Of a stretch of 64,000 bases of DNA, positions 34,996-43,642 are shown in pieces. This stretch comes from Shimia abyssi (GTDB lineage Bacteria; Pseudomonadota; Alphaproteobacteria; Rhodobacterales; Rhodobacteraceae), in NCBI RefSeq assembly GCF_003014475.1, contig NZ_PYGJ01000015.1:44937-108936 (forward strand), in the 5' to 3' direction. The notes under the pieces are model-generated. The model was not told where the DNA came from and made no database searches. It worked only from the letters and a program-made list of their open reading frames with translations. The position numbers were made by a program, and so were the translations under genes. How positions within the stretch are numbered: the stretch's first letter is position 1; each line of letters begins with the position of its first letter.

Positions 34996-35664
34996 GTGGA
35001 AAATATAGTCAGACGAACCACAACCGATGCAGTCTATGAAAAACTGCATGACGAAATAATCTCACTTGAAATTCTTCCCGGTACAAAGCTGTCGGAGTCC
35101 GAAGTTGCGCGCCGATTTGGCGTCTCGCGTCAACCCGTCAGGAATGCATTCACACGACTTTGCAATGACGATCTGTTGTTGATTAGGCCGCAAAAAGCAA
35201 CCGAAGTCCGCGGATTTTCGATGGAGCGGGTAGAACTCGCCCGATTGGTGCGCCTGTCCGTTGAACTGGAGATCGTTTACCGCGCGGTTGGCGTTTGGGA
35301 TGCATCATGCCAAGCTCATTTGGCCGAGAACATACGCTGGCAGGAACAGGCTATCGAGGGCGGTGACCTGACGAAGTTTCACGCGCTGGACTATGATTTT
35401 CACAAGTTGATTTACGTTCTCAGCGGCAATCCTACGGCCTTTGAAGTCATGCTTGAATGCAAACAAAAGGTGGATCGAATCTGCCTCTTGAGCCTCGAAA
35501 AGTCCAGCGAAGCTACGTCGATTTTGACAGACCATCGCGCAATCGCTGAGAGCTTAGCATTGAGAGATCTCGACGCAGCTCAGGCCGCGATCCGGGCGCA
35601 TCTATCGCGACTGGATGAGACGATTGAATTTATTCATGAGACCCATCCGAACTTTTTCGAGTGA
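34996..35664 (+). CDS. GntR-family regulator with FCD domain (FadR subfamily)
   Basis: A 222-residue regulator. N-terminal winged helix about 10-75 (YEKLHDEIISLEILPGTKLS, VARRFGVSRQPVRNAFTRL), then an all-helical FCD ligand domain about 85-215 with the metal/ligand-type residues in HALDYDFHKLIYVL, DHRAIAESL and IRAHLSRLDE. I chose GTG at 34996 because GAGAGAG lies 7 bases upstream; a TTG at 34948 gives an unlikely proline-rich leader. It is divergent from the TRAP operon and is its probable repressor, relieved by the imported acid or a metabolite. Confidence 0.9.
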   Translation: MENIVRRTTTDAVYEKLHDEIISLEILPGTKLSESEVARRFGVSRQPVRNAFTRLCNDDLLLIRPQKATEVRGFSMERVELARLVRLSVELEIVYRAVGVWDASCQAHLAENIRWQEQAIEGGDLTKFHALDYDFHKLIYVLSGNPTAFEVMLECKQKVDRICLLSLEKSSEATSILTDHRAIAESLALRDLDAAQAAIRAHLSRLDETIEFIHETHPNFFE

Positions 35665-35937
35665 TTGTTTTTTGAAAATTCGCTGTCACTACACTCTTGG
35701 GCCGATGCAACGCAGTATCTGGTCGTACTTTGTCCGCCAGTTATGGCGAAATGGCCGACGACTGCTTTGTCCGCGTCTTACCAGTTCAGACAGCGCGCAG
35801 CGAATAGTCTGTTCAGAGCCAATTCTGTTGAAAAACCCATCTTGATTTGAAGCGCATCGGCTGATTCAATTTCCCTTTGAAATTAAGACGCTCAAAACCG
35901 TCTTAGACCAGAAAGAACGCGACAGCGGAGGCAGGGC
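35665..35937. other. intergenic region upstream of uxaC
   Basis: Holds the presumed promoter for the uronate genes. I see no well-matched promoter pair or palindrome I would defend. The uxaC ribosome site GCGGAGGCAGGG ends it. Confidence 0.4.
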
Positions 35938-37344
35938 ATGATTTTACTGGACGAGGATCGGCTTTTTCCGACTGAGGGGCGCGGACGGGAACTGGCGCGC
36001 GCGCTGTTTGACAGTGTGCGGGACCTGCCAATCATAAGCCCCCATGGTCACACAGATCCGCGCTGGCTGGCCGGAAATGAGCGGTTTGGTAACCCGGCAG
36101 ACCTGTTTGTCACGCCGGACCATTATGTCTTTCGGATGTTGTATTCGCAAGGCATCCGGCTGGAAGATCTTGGGATTGAAACCCTTGCGGGGGAGAAAAG
36201 TGCCACAGATCCCAGAGAGGTTTGGCGCCTTTTTGCCGCACATTATCATGTGTTTAGAGGCACCCCGTCGCGGCTTTGGATCGATCATTCGTTACAAGAG
36301 GTTTTCGGAGTCGAAAAGGGTCTGTCGGCAGAGACGGCGGACGAGATTTATGAACAGATTAGCGATTGTCTGGGCCGTCCCGAGTTCCTACCACGCGCGC
36401 TCTTTGATCGATTCAACATCGAGGTGATTGCTACAACTGAAAGCCCGCTGGACACACTGGATCACCATGCCCGCGTTGCTGCGTCCGACTGGGGTGGGCG
36501 GATGATCTCAACCTATCGACCAGATGCGGTGATGGACCCCGAGAATCCGGATTTTTTGAATAACCTTAAAGTGTTCTCCGAGATCACCGGCGAAGATGCG
36601 CTGAGCTGGGATGGGTATCTTAAGGCGCATCGCAAGCGAAGACTGCGGTTCAAGGCCTACGGCGCCACGGCGACAGATCATGGCCATCCGACCGCCAGAA
36701 CAGAGAACCTTTCGCAACAGGCCGCGCGCGAATTGTTCAATGCGGTACTGCGCGATCCGACAGATGCGGGCAACGCCGAGATGTTTCGCGCGCAGATGCT
36801 GACGGAAATGGCCAGGATGAGCCTGGACGATGGTCTGGTGATGCAGATCCACGCCGGTTCGCGGCGCAATCATTCCAGCGCGATTCATCGCAGGTTTGGT
36901 GCCGACAAAGGGTTCGATATTCCGGGGCGTACGGATTTTGTCACAGCGCTTGGGCCGCTTCTGGATGTGGTTGGCCATGAACCGGATATGACGGTGATCC
37001 TCTTTACGCTGGACGAGAGCAGCTATGGCCGCGAACTTGCGCCGCTTGCCGGGGTTTATCCGGCGCTGAAACTGGGGCCTGCCTGGTGGTTTTTTGACAG
37101 TGCCGACGGTATGCGGCGGTTTCGTGAAATGACGACAGAGACCGCCGGTTTCTACAACACAGTCGGCTTTAACGATGATACGCGCGCGTTCTGTTCAATA
37201 CCGGCACGTCACGACGTGGCACGGCGAGTTGACTGCGCCTTCCTCGCGTCGCTGGTGACCAGCGGGCGGCTCGGCGAAACAGACGCGTTCGAGGTCGTTC
37301 AGGATCTGACATATCATCTTGCAAAAAAAGCGTACCGGTTGTGA
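35938..37344 (+). CDS. uxaC: glucuronate/uronate isomerase
   Basis: A 468-residue enzyme, the length of E. coli UxaC (470). Family blocks: ISPHGHTDPRWLAGNERFGNP near 32-52 (metal-binding HxH), LDHHARVAASDW near 175, MQIHAGSRRNHS near 300, and the C-terminal SIPARHDVARRVDCAFLA. It interconverts D-glucuronate and D-fructuronate (or galacturonate and tagaturonate) in the cytoplasm, the first step of the Ashwell pathway. GGAGG precedes the ATG, and uxuB begins inside its stop codon, so the two are translationally coupled. Confidence 0.93.
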   Translation: MILLDEDRLFPTEGRGRELARALFDSVRDLPIISPHGHTDPRWLAGNERFGNPADLFVTPDHYVFRMLYSQGIRLEDLGIETLAGEKSATDPREVWRLFAAHYHVFRGTPSRLWIDHSLQEVFGVEKGLSAETADEIYEQISDCLGRPEFLPRALFDRFNIEVIATTESPLDTLDHHARVAASDWGGRMISTYRPDAVMDPENPDFLNNLKVFSEITGEDALSWDGYLKAHRKRRLRFKAYGATATDHGHPTARTENLSQQAARELFNAVLRDPTDAGNAEMFRAQMLTEMARMSLDDGLVMQIHAGSRRNHSSAIHRRFGADKGFDIPGRTDFVTALGPLLDVVGHEPDMTVILFTLDESSYGRELAPLAGVYPALKLGPAWWFFDSADGMRRFREMTTETAGFYNTVGFNDDTRAFCSIPARHDVARRVDCAFLASLVTSGRLGETDAFEVVQDLTYHLAKKAYRL

Positions 37345-38768
37345 GCGACGCGGATGAAACCAGGCTTCGACGCACAGAAGAAGCGCCAAAAACCGGGATC
37401 GTTCATCTTGGTTTGGGGGCTTTTTTCCGAGCCCATGGGGCCGTTTATATCAAACAGGCGATGGCCCGTTCGGGCGGGAATTGGGGCATTGTCGGTGTCA
37501 GCCTGAGATCGCCGGGAATACGGAACCTGCTTGCACCGCAAGAGGGTGTTTACACGGCTGTGGAGCTTTCGGCGCAAGGTTTGAAACCTCAATCCATCGA
37601 CGTTGTAAGCGACGTTCTGGTGGCCCCGGAAAATCCTCAGGCGGTTCTGGATGCGATGGTCGATGACTCCGTGCGGATCGTCAGTCTCACGGTTACCGAG
37701 AAAGGCTATTGTCGTGGCGGCGCGGATGGGGCGCTGGATCTGGATCATCCCGAAATTGAAAACGATCTGGCCAGCAATCTGCCGAAATCAGCCATTGGCT
37801 TTATCGTGCGTGCGCTGGACAACCGGCGCAGGAAGGGGCTGCGCCCATTTACCGTGTTATCGCTCGATAACCTGCCTGCCAACGGGGCTCTGACCCGCCG
37901 GATTGTGTGCGAAATGGCGGCGCGGGTTGACAGCGATCTGGCGGATTGGATCGCAAGCGAATGCTGCTTTCCCTGCACCATGGTGGATCGCATCGTGCCC
38001 GCGATGACACCGGACACCATTGCGCGACTGCATCGCGAAACGGGCATCCATGACCCGGCCGCCGTTGTGCACGAACCGTTTCGGCAATGGGTGATTGAGG
38101 ACAGCTTTGTCGACGGTCAGCGGCCGGAATTTGAGGCCGTCGGAGCGCAACTGGTCGACGACGTGGAGCCGTTTGAGAACATGAAATTGCGGATGCTCAA
38201 CGGCACCCATTCGGCAATGGCCTATATCGGCAGCATTGCCGGGCACGACACCGTTGAAGTTGCCATAAACGATCCGGCGATTTCGGCGTTTCTGGACACC
38301 ATGTGGCAAGAGGAAATCATACCTTCTCTGGTCGCCCCACCTGAGACGGATCTTGCCGATTATGCTGCCGCGCTCAGGGAACGTTATCGCAATCCCGAAA
38401 TCCGGCACTTGTTGGAACAGATTGCCATGGACGGGAGCCAAAAGTTGCCACAACGTATTCTGGACCCGCTGTTTGAAAACCTGGCGGCCGGCCGGCCGGC
38501 CGAAAAGCTGATGACGGTGGTGGCCGCCTGGTTCCGGTTCCTCTCACAACGGGCTGACGGTGAGCAGATCAATGACCCGATATCGTCTGATCTCTGTGCC
38601 GCCATGCGCGGTCATGCAGACGACCGCGCGCTGGTGCTTGGCCTATTGTCCGTTGATCAGGTGTTCGGACCGTACCCGACGGATCAGATCAGCGACGCGC
38701 TTGTCAGGCGCTTTCAGGCGATGTCTGTACAAAATATCCAACAGGATCTGGGAAAGGTGCTTTCATGA
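37341..38768 (+). CDS. uxuB: fructuronate reductase (mannitol dehydrogenase family)
   Basis: A 475-residue long-chain polyol dehydrogenase. N-terminal nucleotide-binding block GIVHLGLGAFFRAHGAVY (about 20-37), then SLTVTEKGYC, PFTVLSLDNLPANG, FPCTMVDRIVPAM, and the catalytic-region KLRMLNGTHSAMAYIG with the active-site Lys. It reduces D-fructuronate to D-mannonate with NADH, the step after UxaC. It starts with GTG overlapping the uxaC stop (GTGA). Its own stop overlaps the start of a truncated uxuA, so the pathway's next enzyme, mannonate dehydratase, is missing from this locus. Confidence 0.93.
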   Translation: MSDADETRLRRTEEAPKTGIVHLGLGAFFRAHGAVYIKQAMARSGGNWGIVGVSLRSPGIRNLLAPQEGVYTAVELSAQGLKPQSIDVVSDVLVAPENPQAVLDAMVDDSVRIVSLTVTEKGYCRGGADGALDLDHPEIENDLASNLPKSAIGFIVRALDNRRRKGLRPFTVLSLDNLPANGALTRRIVCEMAARVDSDLADWIASECCFPCTMVDRIVPAMTPDTIARLHRETGIHDPAAVVHEPFRQWVIEDSFVDGQRPEFEAVGAQLVDDVEPFENMKLRMLNGTHSAMAYIGSIAGHDTVEVAINDPAISAFLDTMWQEEIIPSLVAPPETDLADYAAALRERYRNPEIRHLLEQIAMDGSQKLPQRILDPLFENLAAGRPAEKLMTVVAAWFRFLSQRADGEQINDPISSDLCAAMRGHADDRALVLGLLSVDQVFGPYPTDQISDALVRRFQAMSVQNIQQDLGKVLS

Positions 38769-38784
38769 TGGAAACATGGCGTTG
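38765..38784 (+). pseudogene. uxuA, first six codons only
   Basis: The ATG overlaps the uxuB stop codon (ATGA). The frame opens MMETWR, matching the conserved opening of mannonate dehydratase (E. coli MEQTWRW), then leaves the family at the next codon and closes within about 30 residues. The rest of the gene is replaced by sequence belonging to a broken gene on the opposite strand. Gene order uxaC-uxuB-uxuA is common, which supports this reading, though six codons are thin evidence. Confidence 0.55.
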
Positions 38785-39430
38785 TGTCAACGGCGGCGCA
38801 ACAACCGGCCCGCGGGGCGGAGCACCTGCCTTTTTTCCCAATTGCAATAGGCCAGCCCACAGCTAGGGCGGGGTCGTTTTCCTCCCTACGTGTCAATGCC
38901 TCTCGAAACCTATCTGGCAGGTGCTCGAGCTGGATTCGGATGTATCCGGTCTGTTGCTCTTCTGGGAAAGGATCTCCCGCTCCGCTTATCAGTTAAAACG
39001 CAGTGCCGTGGCGATCATTCGCTTGGGTCAAGGCACCTCGTGGATCGCTTTGAAGAGCTGCGCGATAGTACCTGAGCAACGCGTTCGCATTGATTGCTCC
39101 ATCAACCTCCAACTCTTCCGACGCAAAAACAAAGGCATCTTGCTCGGTACCAAACCGTGCGGGTGAAGCGACCATCGCTTCAACTTGGTTGGTGCAAGCT
39201 CTGGCTGGCGTACCGGCTTCCGGACCGCTTGATTTTGCGATGACTCTGGTTGCGGTTCGCCACTTGTTATCGTGACCCAAGAGCACCAGACCCCGTTTCT
39301 GCAATGACAACAGCTCGGTAAGAATCTCTTCCCTCCGGGTGGCCGTGAAATCGGTATCAATAAGTGCGTAGAGCTCTTGACTCGAGCGGCCTCTTGGAAA
39401 TGCTTCAACTGTCTTTAGTAGTGTGCTCAA
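38785..39430 (-). pseudogene. 5' part of a large unidentified gene, nonsense-mutated and truncated
   Basis: From a TTG start at 39430 (GAGGAAG upstream) the frame codes for 145 residues: a winged-helix-like N-terminus (SSQELYALIDTDFTATRREE, LLSLQKRGLVLLG), a linker, and LLRYYRAALQSDPRGALTQ. A TAA at 38993-38995 interrupts it, but the same frame continues with good coding character: GDPFPEEQQTGYIRIQLEHL, PDRFREALTRREEN, ALAVGWPIAIGKKG, until about 38830, where the phase is lost. The family is not one I can name; the layout recalls the start of large helicase- or ATPase-type proteins. It ends where uxuA ends, at a deletion junction near 38785. Confidence 0.6.
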
Positions 39431-39838
39431 TTTCTTCTTCCTCTAGCCTTTCAGGTAGAGGCCAAGGACAAACTTCGCCTTTGATTTATCGCCAAAAATT
39501 TTCGAAAATTAACCAGTATGGACTACTCTTTTCTACTTCCCCGAACCATGTTGTCGTTATAGTGGAAATATGCACTTTTTAATTGACTCAAATCAATAAA
39601 AACACGCTGCGGAAAAGATTAAAAGTTGTCCGTTGCAAGGAAAGCTTGTCACCATCGGCTCGTTGCCAGAGCTCCTGGCAAAAATGGCAACTTCTGGCGT
39701 GAGCGATACTGGCGGAAGGTCGGGCTAAGACCACCGTGTGAAAAAACGAATGACGAGCAAGGCAGTTCAATCAACGCATCCTTTAAAACTTGGAACCGGT
39801 CAATTAATCTGACCAAGCCAATGAACAGAGGCTTATCC
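39431..39838. other. intergenic region upstream of the gluconolactonase-like gene
   Basis: About 400 bases between the divergent broken gene and the SMP-30-type gene. An in-frame extension of the latter runs through much of it but looks non-coding. No defensible promoter, hairpin or RNA gene was seen. Confidence 0.4.
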
Positions 39839-40807
39839 ATGACTGACAAACACGACGACACAAACAGCTGGCAACCTTCCCAGCGATATCCCGATCCTTC
39901 CGTGATCTCGCTCGATCCGCGCTTTGATCGATACAGGCTGCCTTTGGCCGGGGTCGAGCGCTTGGCAACCGGTTGTCGCTGGTGCGAGGGGCCTGTGTGG
40001 TATGGTGACGGACGTTACCTTTTGTGGAGTGATATTCCAAACAACCGGATCATGCGCTGGGATGAAGTTACTGGGCTGTCATCCGCGTTTCGCCAGCCAT
40101 CGAATTTCGCGAATGGTCAAACACGCGATCGGCAGGGCCGCCTAATCACCTGCGAACATGGCGGGCGACAGGTGATACGCACGGAATATGACGGTTCCAT
40201 AACGGTGTTGGCAGATAGCTATGACGGCAAAAAGCTCAATTCACCCAATGACGTGATTGTCAAATCCGATGGCAGCATCTGGTTCACAGATCCGCCATTC
40301 GGCATTCTTGGCAACTACGAAGGCCACCGAGCTGAACCCGAACTGGGCCAAAACGTTTATCGGCTAGATCCCAACACAGGGGTGCTAAACGTCGTTGCTG
40401 ATGACATTCTTGGACCAAACGGGTTGGCTTTCAACCCCGACGAAACGGTCCTCTACATCGTGGAATCGCGGGGCGTACCCACGCGCAAGATATTGGCCTA
40501 TGACGTGGGCACGAACGGGGCCTCGATCGGAAACAAGCGTGTGATGATAGACGCCGGGCCGGGAACACCAGACGGGTTCCGCGTAGATGTGGACGGCAAT
40601 CTCTGGTGCGGTTGGGGCATGGGCGAGGCCGAATTGGACGGAGTGATGATCTTCGCCGCGGACGGAACCCCCATCGGCCGCATTGCCTTGCCCGAACGCT
40701 GCGCTAACCTCTGCTTTGGAGGTCGTGCAAACAGTCGGCTTTTCATGGCTGCAAGCCATTCTGTCTACGCTCTTTATGTCAATATCGCCGGAGTGACAGG
40801 AGGTTGA
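39839..40807 (+). CDS. SMP-30/gluconolactonase-family protein
   Basis: A 322-residue six-bladed beta-propeller lactonase. Metal ligands are recognisable: Glu in GCRWCEGPVWYGDGRYLLWSD, Asn in KLNSPNDVIVKSDGSIWFTD, Asn in DILGPNGLAFNPDETVLYI, and Asp in GTPDGFRVDVDGNLWCGWG. Family enzymes open sugar lactones such as gluconolactone. ATG 39839 has AGAGG at a good distance; earlier in-frame starts would add a 71-residue leader without a signal peptide. No signal peptide, so cytoplasmic. Its neighbours are decayed, so pathway partners are not visible, though uronate genes are nearby. Confidence 0.9.
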   Translation: MTDKHDDTNSWQPSQRYPDPSVISLDPRFDRYRLPLAGVERLATGCRWCEGPVWYGDGRYLLWSDIPNNRIMRWDEVTGLSSAFRQPSNFANGQTRDRQGRLITCEHGGRQVIRTEYDGSITVLADSYDGKKLNSPNDVIVKSDGSIWFTDPPFGILGNYEGHRAEPELGQNVYRLDPNTGVLNVVADDILGPNGLAFNPDETVLYIVESRGVPTRKILAYDVGTNGASIGNKRVMIDAGPGTPDGFRVDVDGNLWCGWGMGEAELDGVMIFAADGTPIGRIALPERCANLCFGGRANSRLFMAASHSVYALYVNIAGVTGG

Positions 40808-40977
40808 TTGCGCATCCGGCATGTATCGCAAACTGGATCTTTGCCTACCGTGAACCCGCATCTCAATACCGCAACTGATGTGCCTGAAATCTACCTCGCG
40901 GTCGTACTTTCAGAGCGCACGGGGTGCCGGTCTTCTTGCCCACCCCATCGGGATACAGAGCCATTCCTCGCCGGCGA

Positions 40978-41421
40978 TCAGAATAGTCCGAAGTTTGGGT
41001 TGGCTGCCATCTGTGCCGCTTCTTTCTCCCGGAGAATCACACGCGCACGCTTCAACGGCTCTGTTACCCGGTCTCTAGTCAACTCCTTATTGTGCAAGGT
41101 CCGGAGGCCGTTATGATTGAAAACATCAGAAAGCTGAGATCTTGTTAGCTCCATCGAGTTTGGCAATCTGCGCAAAACGTCAGCAAGAGCTTGGTCGTGG
41201 TCTTCCCTCGTGTTCGACCAGGTTAAGGTCCCGAGTGGTTGCACGTCGGTGCCGATCGCAGGGTTGCCGAATGTCATACCCTGGACGAGGTATATATTGC
41301 GAAGGTTATCCGCCTCGCTTTCGATGAAGTCGGCAGTCAAGAAGGGGAGCGCGACAGCCGTCGCCGCTCTCCATACGTCCACAACTGCGTCGGCGTCGGT
41401 GGTTTTGAAATCACGTATCAT
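40978..41421 (-). CDS. chimeric ORF: GNAT N-terminus joined to unrelated C-terminus
   Basis: A 147-residue frame. Residues 1-45 (MIRDFKTTDADAVVDVWRAA, then ADFIESEADNLRNIYL) match the opening of a GNAT acetyltransferase. After IYL the acetyl-CoA-binding core that should follow is absent; the frame instead continues VQGMTFGNPAIGTDVQPLG and a helical, winged-helix-like tail ending NPNFGLF. The tail belongs to no family I recognise. I read it as a fusion created by deletion and probably non-functional as an acetyltransferase. An in-frame start 60 bases upstream is less likely. Confidence 0.5.
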   Translation of the reverse strand: MIRDFKTTDADAVVDVWRAATAVALPFLTADFIESEADNLRNIYLVQGMTFGNPAIGTDVQPLGTLTWSNTREDHDQALADVLRRLPNSMELTRSQLSDVFNHNGLRTLHNKELTRDRVTEPLKRARVILREKEAAQMAANPNFGLF

Positions 41422-41605
41422 TGGTTCATGTCCTGCGTTGTTGATGCTGGTAGATTGGCGCAGTCCAAGGCTTCGCGACATGACTGAACCTGCGAAGGAT
41501 TTGGCAAATTATGCATTGTTGTTGGTCGTGATCATCGCGTTTCGACCAGTGTCACACGTCTTCATTCCTTTGCGGATTATCGTACAAAGAGTACGATCTT
41601 TCGAA

Positions 41606-42361
41606 CTAAACCAGTTGCAGTGTGGCGGCGGTCAAGAAAACTCCGAGATGCAGCCCCATATGCGCGCTGAATGCCGCCTCGAGGCTGATGCGCGTATAGG
41701 CGTAACCGAAAAGAAGACCGGCGATGAGATTAAGACCAAGAGTTCTGACAAGAACGAGGCTTCCCGGTTCAGGAGACATCAAAAAAATGGCGGGTAAGTG
41801 TCCAGCCGCAAACAAGACTGCCGTCAGAACGACCGCCAACTGCAACGCGACGCGGTAGTGTGACAGTTTTGAAAGACCAAGCGCAAGCAGGCTCAACAGA
41901 CCCCAGCGCATGATGATTTCTTCGGTGATCCCCCCGTAGAATATACCGATGGTCAGATTGGACAGATCTGCCCCTTCAAACAATGTCTTCAATTCACCTC
42001 CGTCAGGACGCCACACCGATGCGGTGGTCTGATCGAGAACGCCAAGCATCAGACCAGCAACCGCGCCGAGCAGCAGAAAGAACAGGAGCAGTGCTGGAGA
42101 CTGTTCGTCACCAAGAAACAACCGTGACTTCAAACTCACTCTCGGCGCTGCGAAACACCCCGCCAAGGTAAAGACAACAAGCAGAACAAGAGGGTTCACG
42201 GCCAAAGCGATTGCCGGAAAACCAAGCGGTGGCGTGACAAGCGACACGAGTGCGAGCAGGCCGGGAAGACTGATCAAGATCGCAACCGACAGTTTCTTGG
42301 CGTTCTTTGAGATAAACGACACGTTCATATCCCCAATTCCAGAAAACTTCGGTGTGAGCAT
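41606..42361 (-). CDS. CPBP-family intramembrane metalloprotease
   Basis: A 251-residue membrane protein with about seven transmembrane segments. The CPBP/Abi motifs are present: EExxxR in YGGITEEIIMRWGLLSLLA (about 143-161), FxxxH in LFAAGHLPAIFL (about 188-199), and a third His-bearing motif in FSAHMGLHLGVFL near the C-terminus. These are glutamic/metalloprotease-type enzymes that cleave within membranes. Start taken at 42361 (AGG about 9 bases upstream); an internal ATG at 42328 is possible. It lies at the end of the leftward cluster; target unknown. Confidence 0.83.
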   Translation of the reverse strand: MLTPKFSGIGDMNVSFISKNAKKLSVAILISLPGLLALVSLVTPPLGFPAIALAVNPLVLLVVFTLAGCFAAPRVSLKSRLFLGDEQSPALLLFFLLLGAVAGLMLGVLDQTTASVWRPDGGELKTLFEGADLSNLTIGIFYGGITEEIIMRWGLLSLLALGLSKLSHYRVALQLAVVLTAVLFAAGHLPAIFLMSPEPGSLVLVRTLGLNLIAGLLFGYAYTRISLEAAFSAHMGLHLGVFLTAATLQLV

Positions 42362-42460
42362 TTGAAATGACCTGTCATGCTCAGGTTCCGCACGCAGGCT
42401 TTAACAGACCGCGACAATCCTGCGATGCGGGATGCATCGGTTTTGTAGCAGCCCTTTGCA

Positions 42461-43642
42461 TCACTCTTCACCACCCAAAGACTGCGCGACGACATCGGCG
42501 ATATCGGTAACCGGGGCGTCAGTTCCGCTTGCGAGAACGGCAATGGAAAGACCTTGGGCCGGATAGACCCTCACCACCGCTACAAAGCCCGGGCCGCCGC
42601 CGCGATGTTGCAACCTTTGTGCCGCCACATCACGTTCGAACCAGCCAAGGGGGAAATCCTCTGGATCCTGTGCAACCATCAACCGCACAGTGTCGTCAAC
42701 CTGAAGCACCGGGCCTTTTGCCAGTGTGACAGCGCCCAGCCGGGCGGCGTCGTGCGCGGAGGCTATCAGACCCGTTGGCGGGGTCGCTTTGACATTGACA
42801 CGGTTCGCCACCAAATCCGACCGTCCCGCTCCCTGACCAGATCGTTGACATCGGCAAAAAGGGGAAGCAACAGCGTGAAGACATGCACCAATGGGTGGCG
42901 ACCCGGGCGCTTCGTTTTCTGATTGCGGTGCGCTAAAGACAAAGCTGCTGGATGCCATCCCTGCGGGCTCTAGCACGCGCTCGAAGACCGCGTCTTCATA
43001 GGCTTGTCCCGTCTTCGCCTCGATGATCGCGCCAAGTAGCATGTATCCAAGGTTGCTGTAGCTGCGGTAGTCACCGGGTTGAAAACGAAAATCGCGGTAG
43101 GCGGGCATCTTTTGGCGCAGAAACTCCGTTTGATTTGGCAAGTTCTCGTCATATTGCAGCCACCCAAACACCGCTGGCACTGTGTCTTGAAGTCCCGAAG
43201 TGTGGCGCAAAAGATCTCACGTTGTAATCCGGTTTTCCGCAGCTTCGACCAAATCCAGCCAAGGTAGGATATCTGCAACCGGAAGGTCGAGGTCCAGTTC
43301 CTGATCCCCAGCCAGCGTCAAGATCGTCAGCGCTGTCGCGAGTTTGGTAACGGACCAAATGTGATATATTGTCTGCGGCGTTGCCTTTTGATCCTTGAAA
43401 GGATCTGCAGTTCCTGACGCCATTTCCCATGCAACTTCGCCGTTCTGAATGACAGCGATCGATATTGCAGTGGCGGCTTGGGCTGAGACGATGCTGTCGA
43501 GCCACACTTCAAGATGATCGCGATCAACCGGTGCCGTGGGTGCAGCAGGATGGGTGACCATCATCATCCACACCGCGATCATGAACGAGGCCAGCAGGCC
43601 AATCACCCATTTCGCCCATCGCTTATGCGCCACATATTTCAT
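42461..43642 (-). pseudogene. beta-lactamase-fold serine hydrolase with stop codon and frameshifts
   Basis: Class C-type serine hydrolase. The first 141 residues hold a signal/transmembrane anchor (about 12-32) and the catalytic Ser-x-x-Lys in HIWSVTKLATALT. A TGA at 43217-43219 then replaces the Arg expected in ITxRDLLRHTSGL; the frame continues with LLRHTSGLQ and YSNLGYMLLGAIIEAKTG. Two compensating indels near 42900 and 42805 displace the segment HPLVHVFTLLLPLFADVND into another frame, after which VNVKATPPTGLI resumes. So there are three lesions in one gene. Its start overlaps the stop of the S41 peptidase gene (ATGA), showing it was part of that operon. Confidence 0.82.

Noticed and set aside
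38785..38880. Reverse-strand DPALAVGWPI resembling the end of a dTDP-4-dehydrorhamnose epimerase
   Set aside because: It continues in frame from the gene starting at 39430 and fits that frame better.
43217..43219. Possible selenocysteine at the in-frame TGA of the serine hydrolase
   Set aside because: The family has Arg there, no SECIS-like hairpin is evident, and two further indels show decay.
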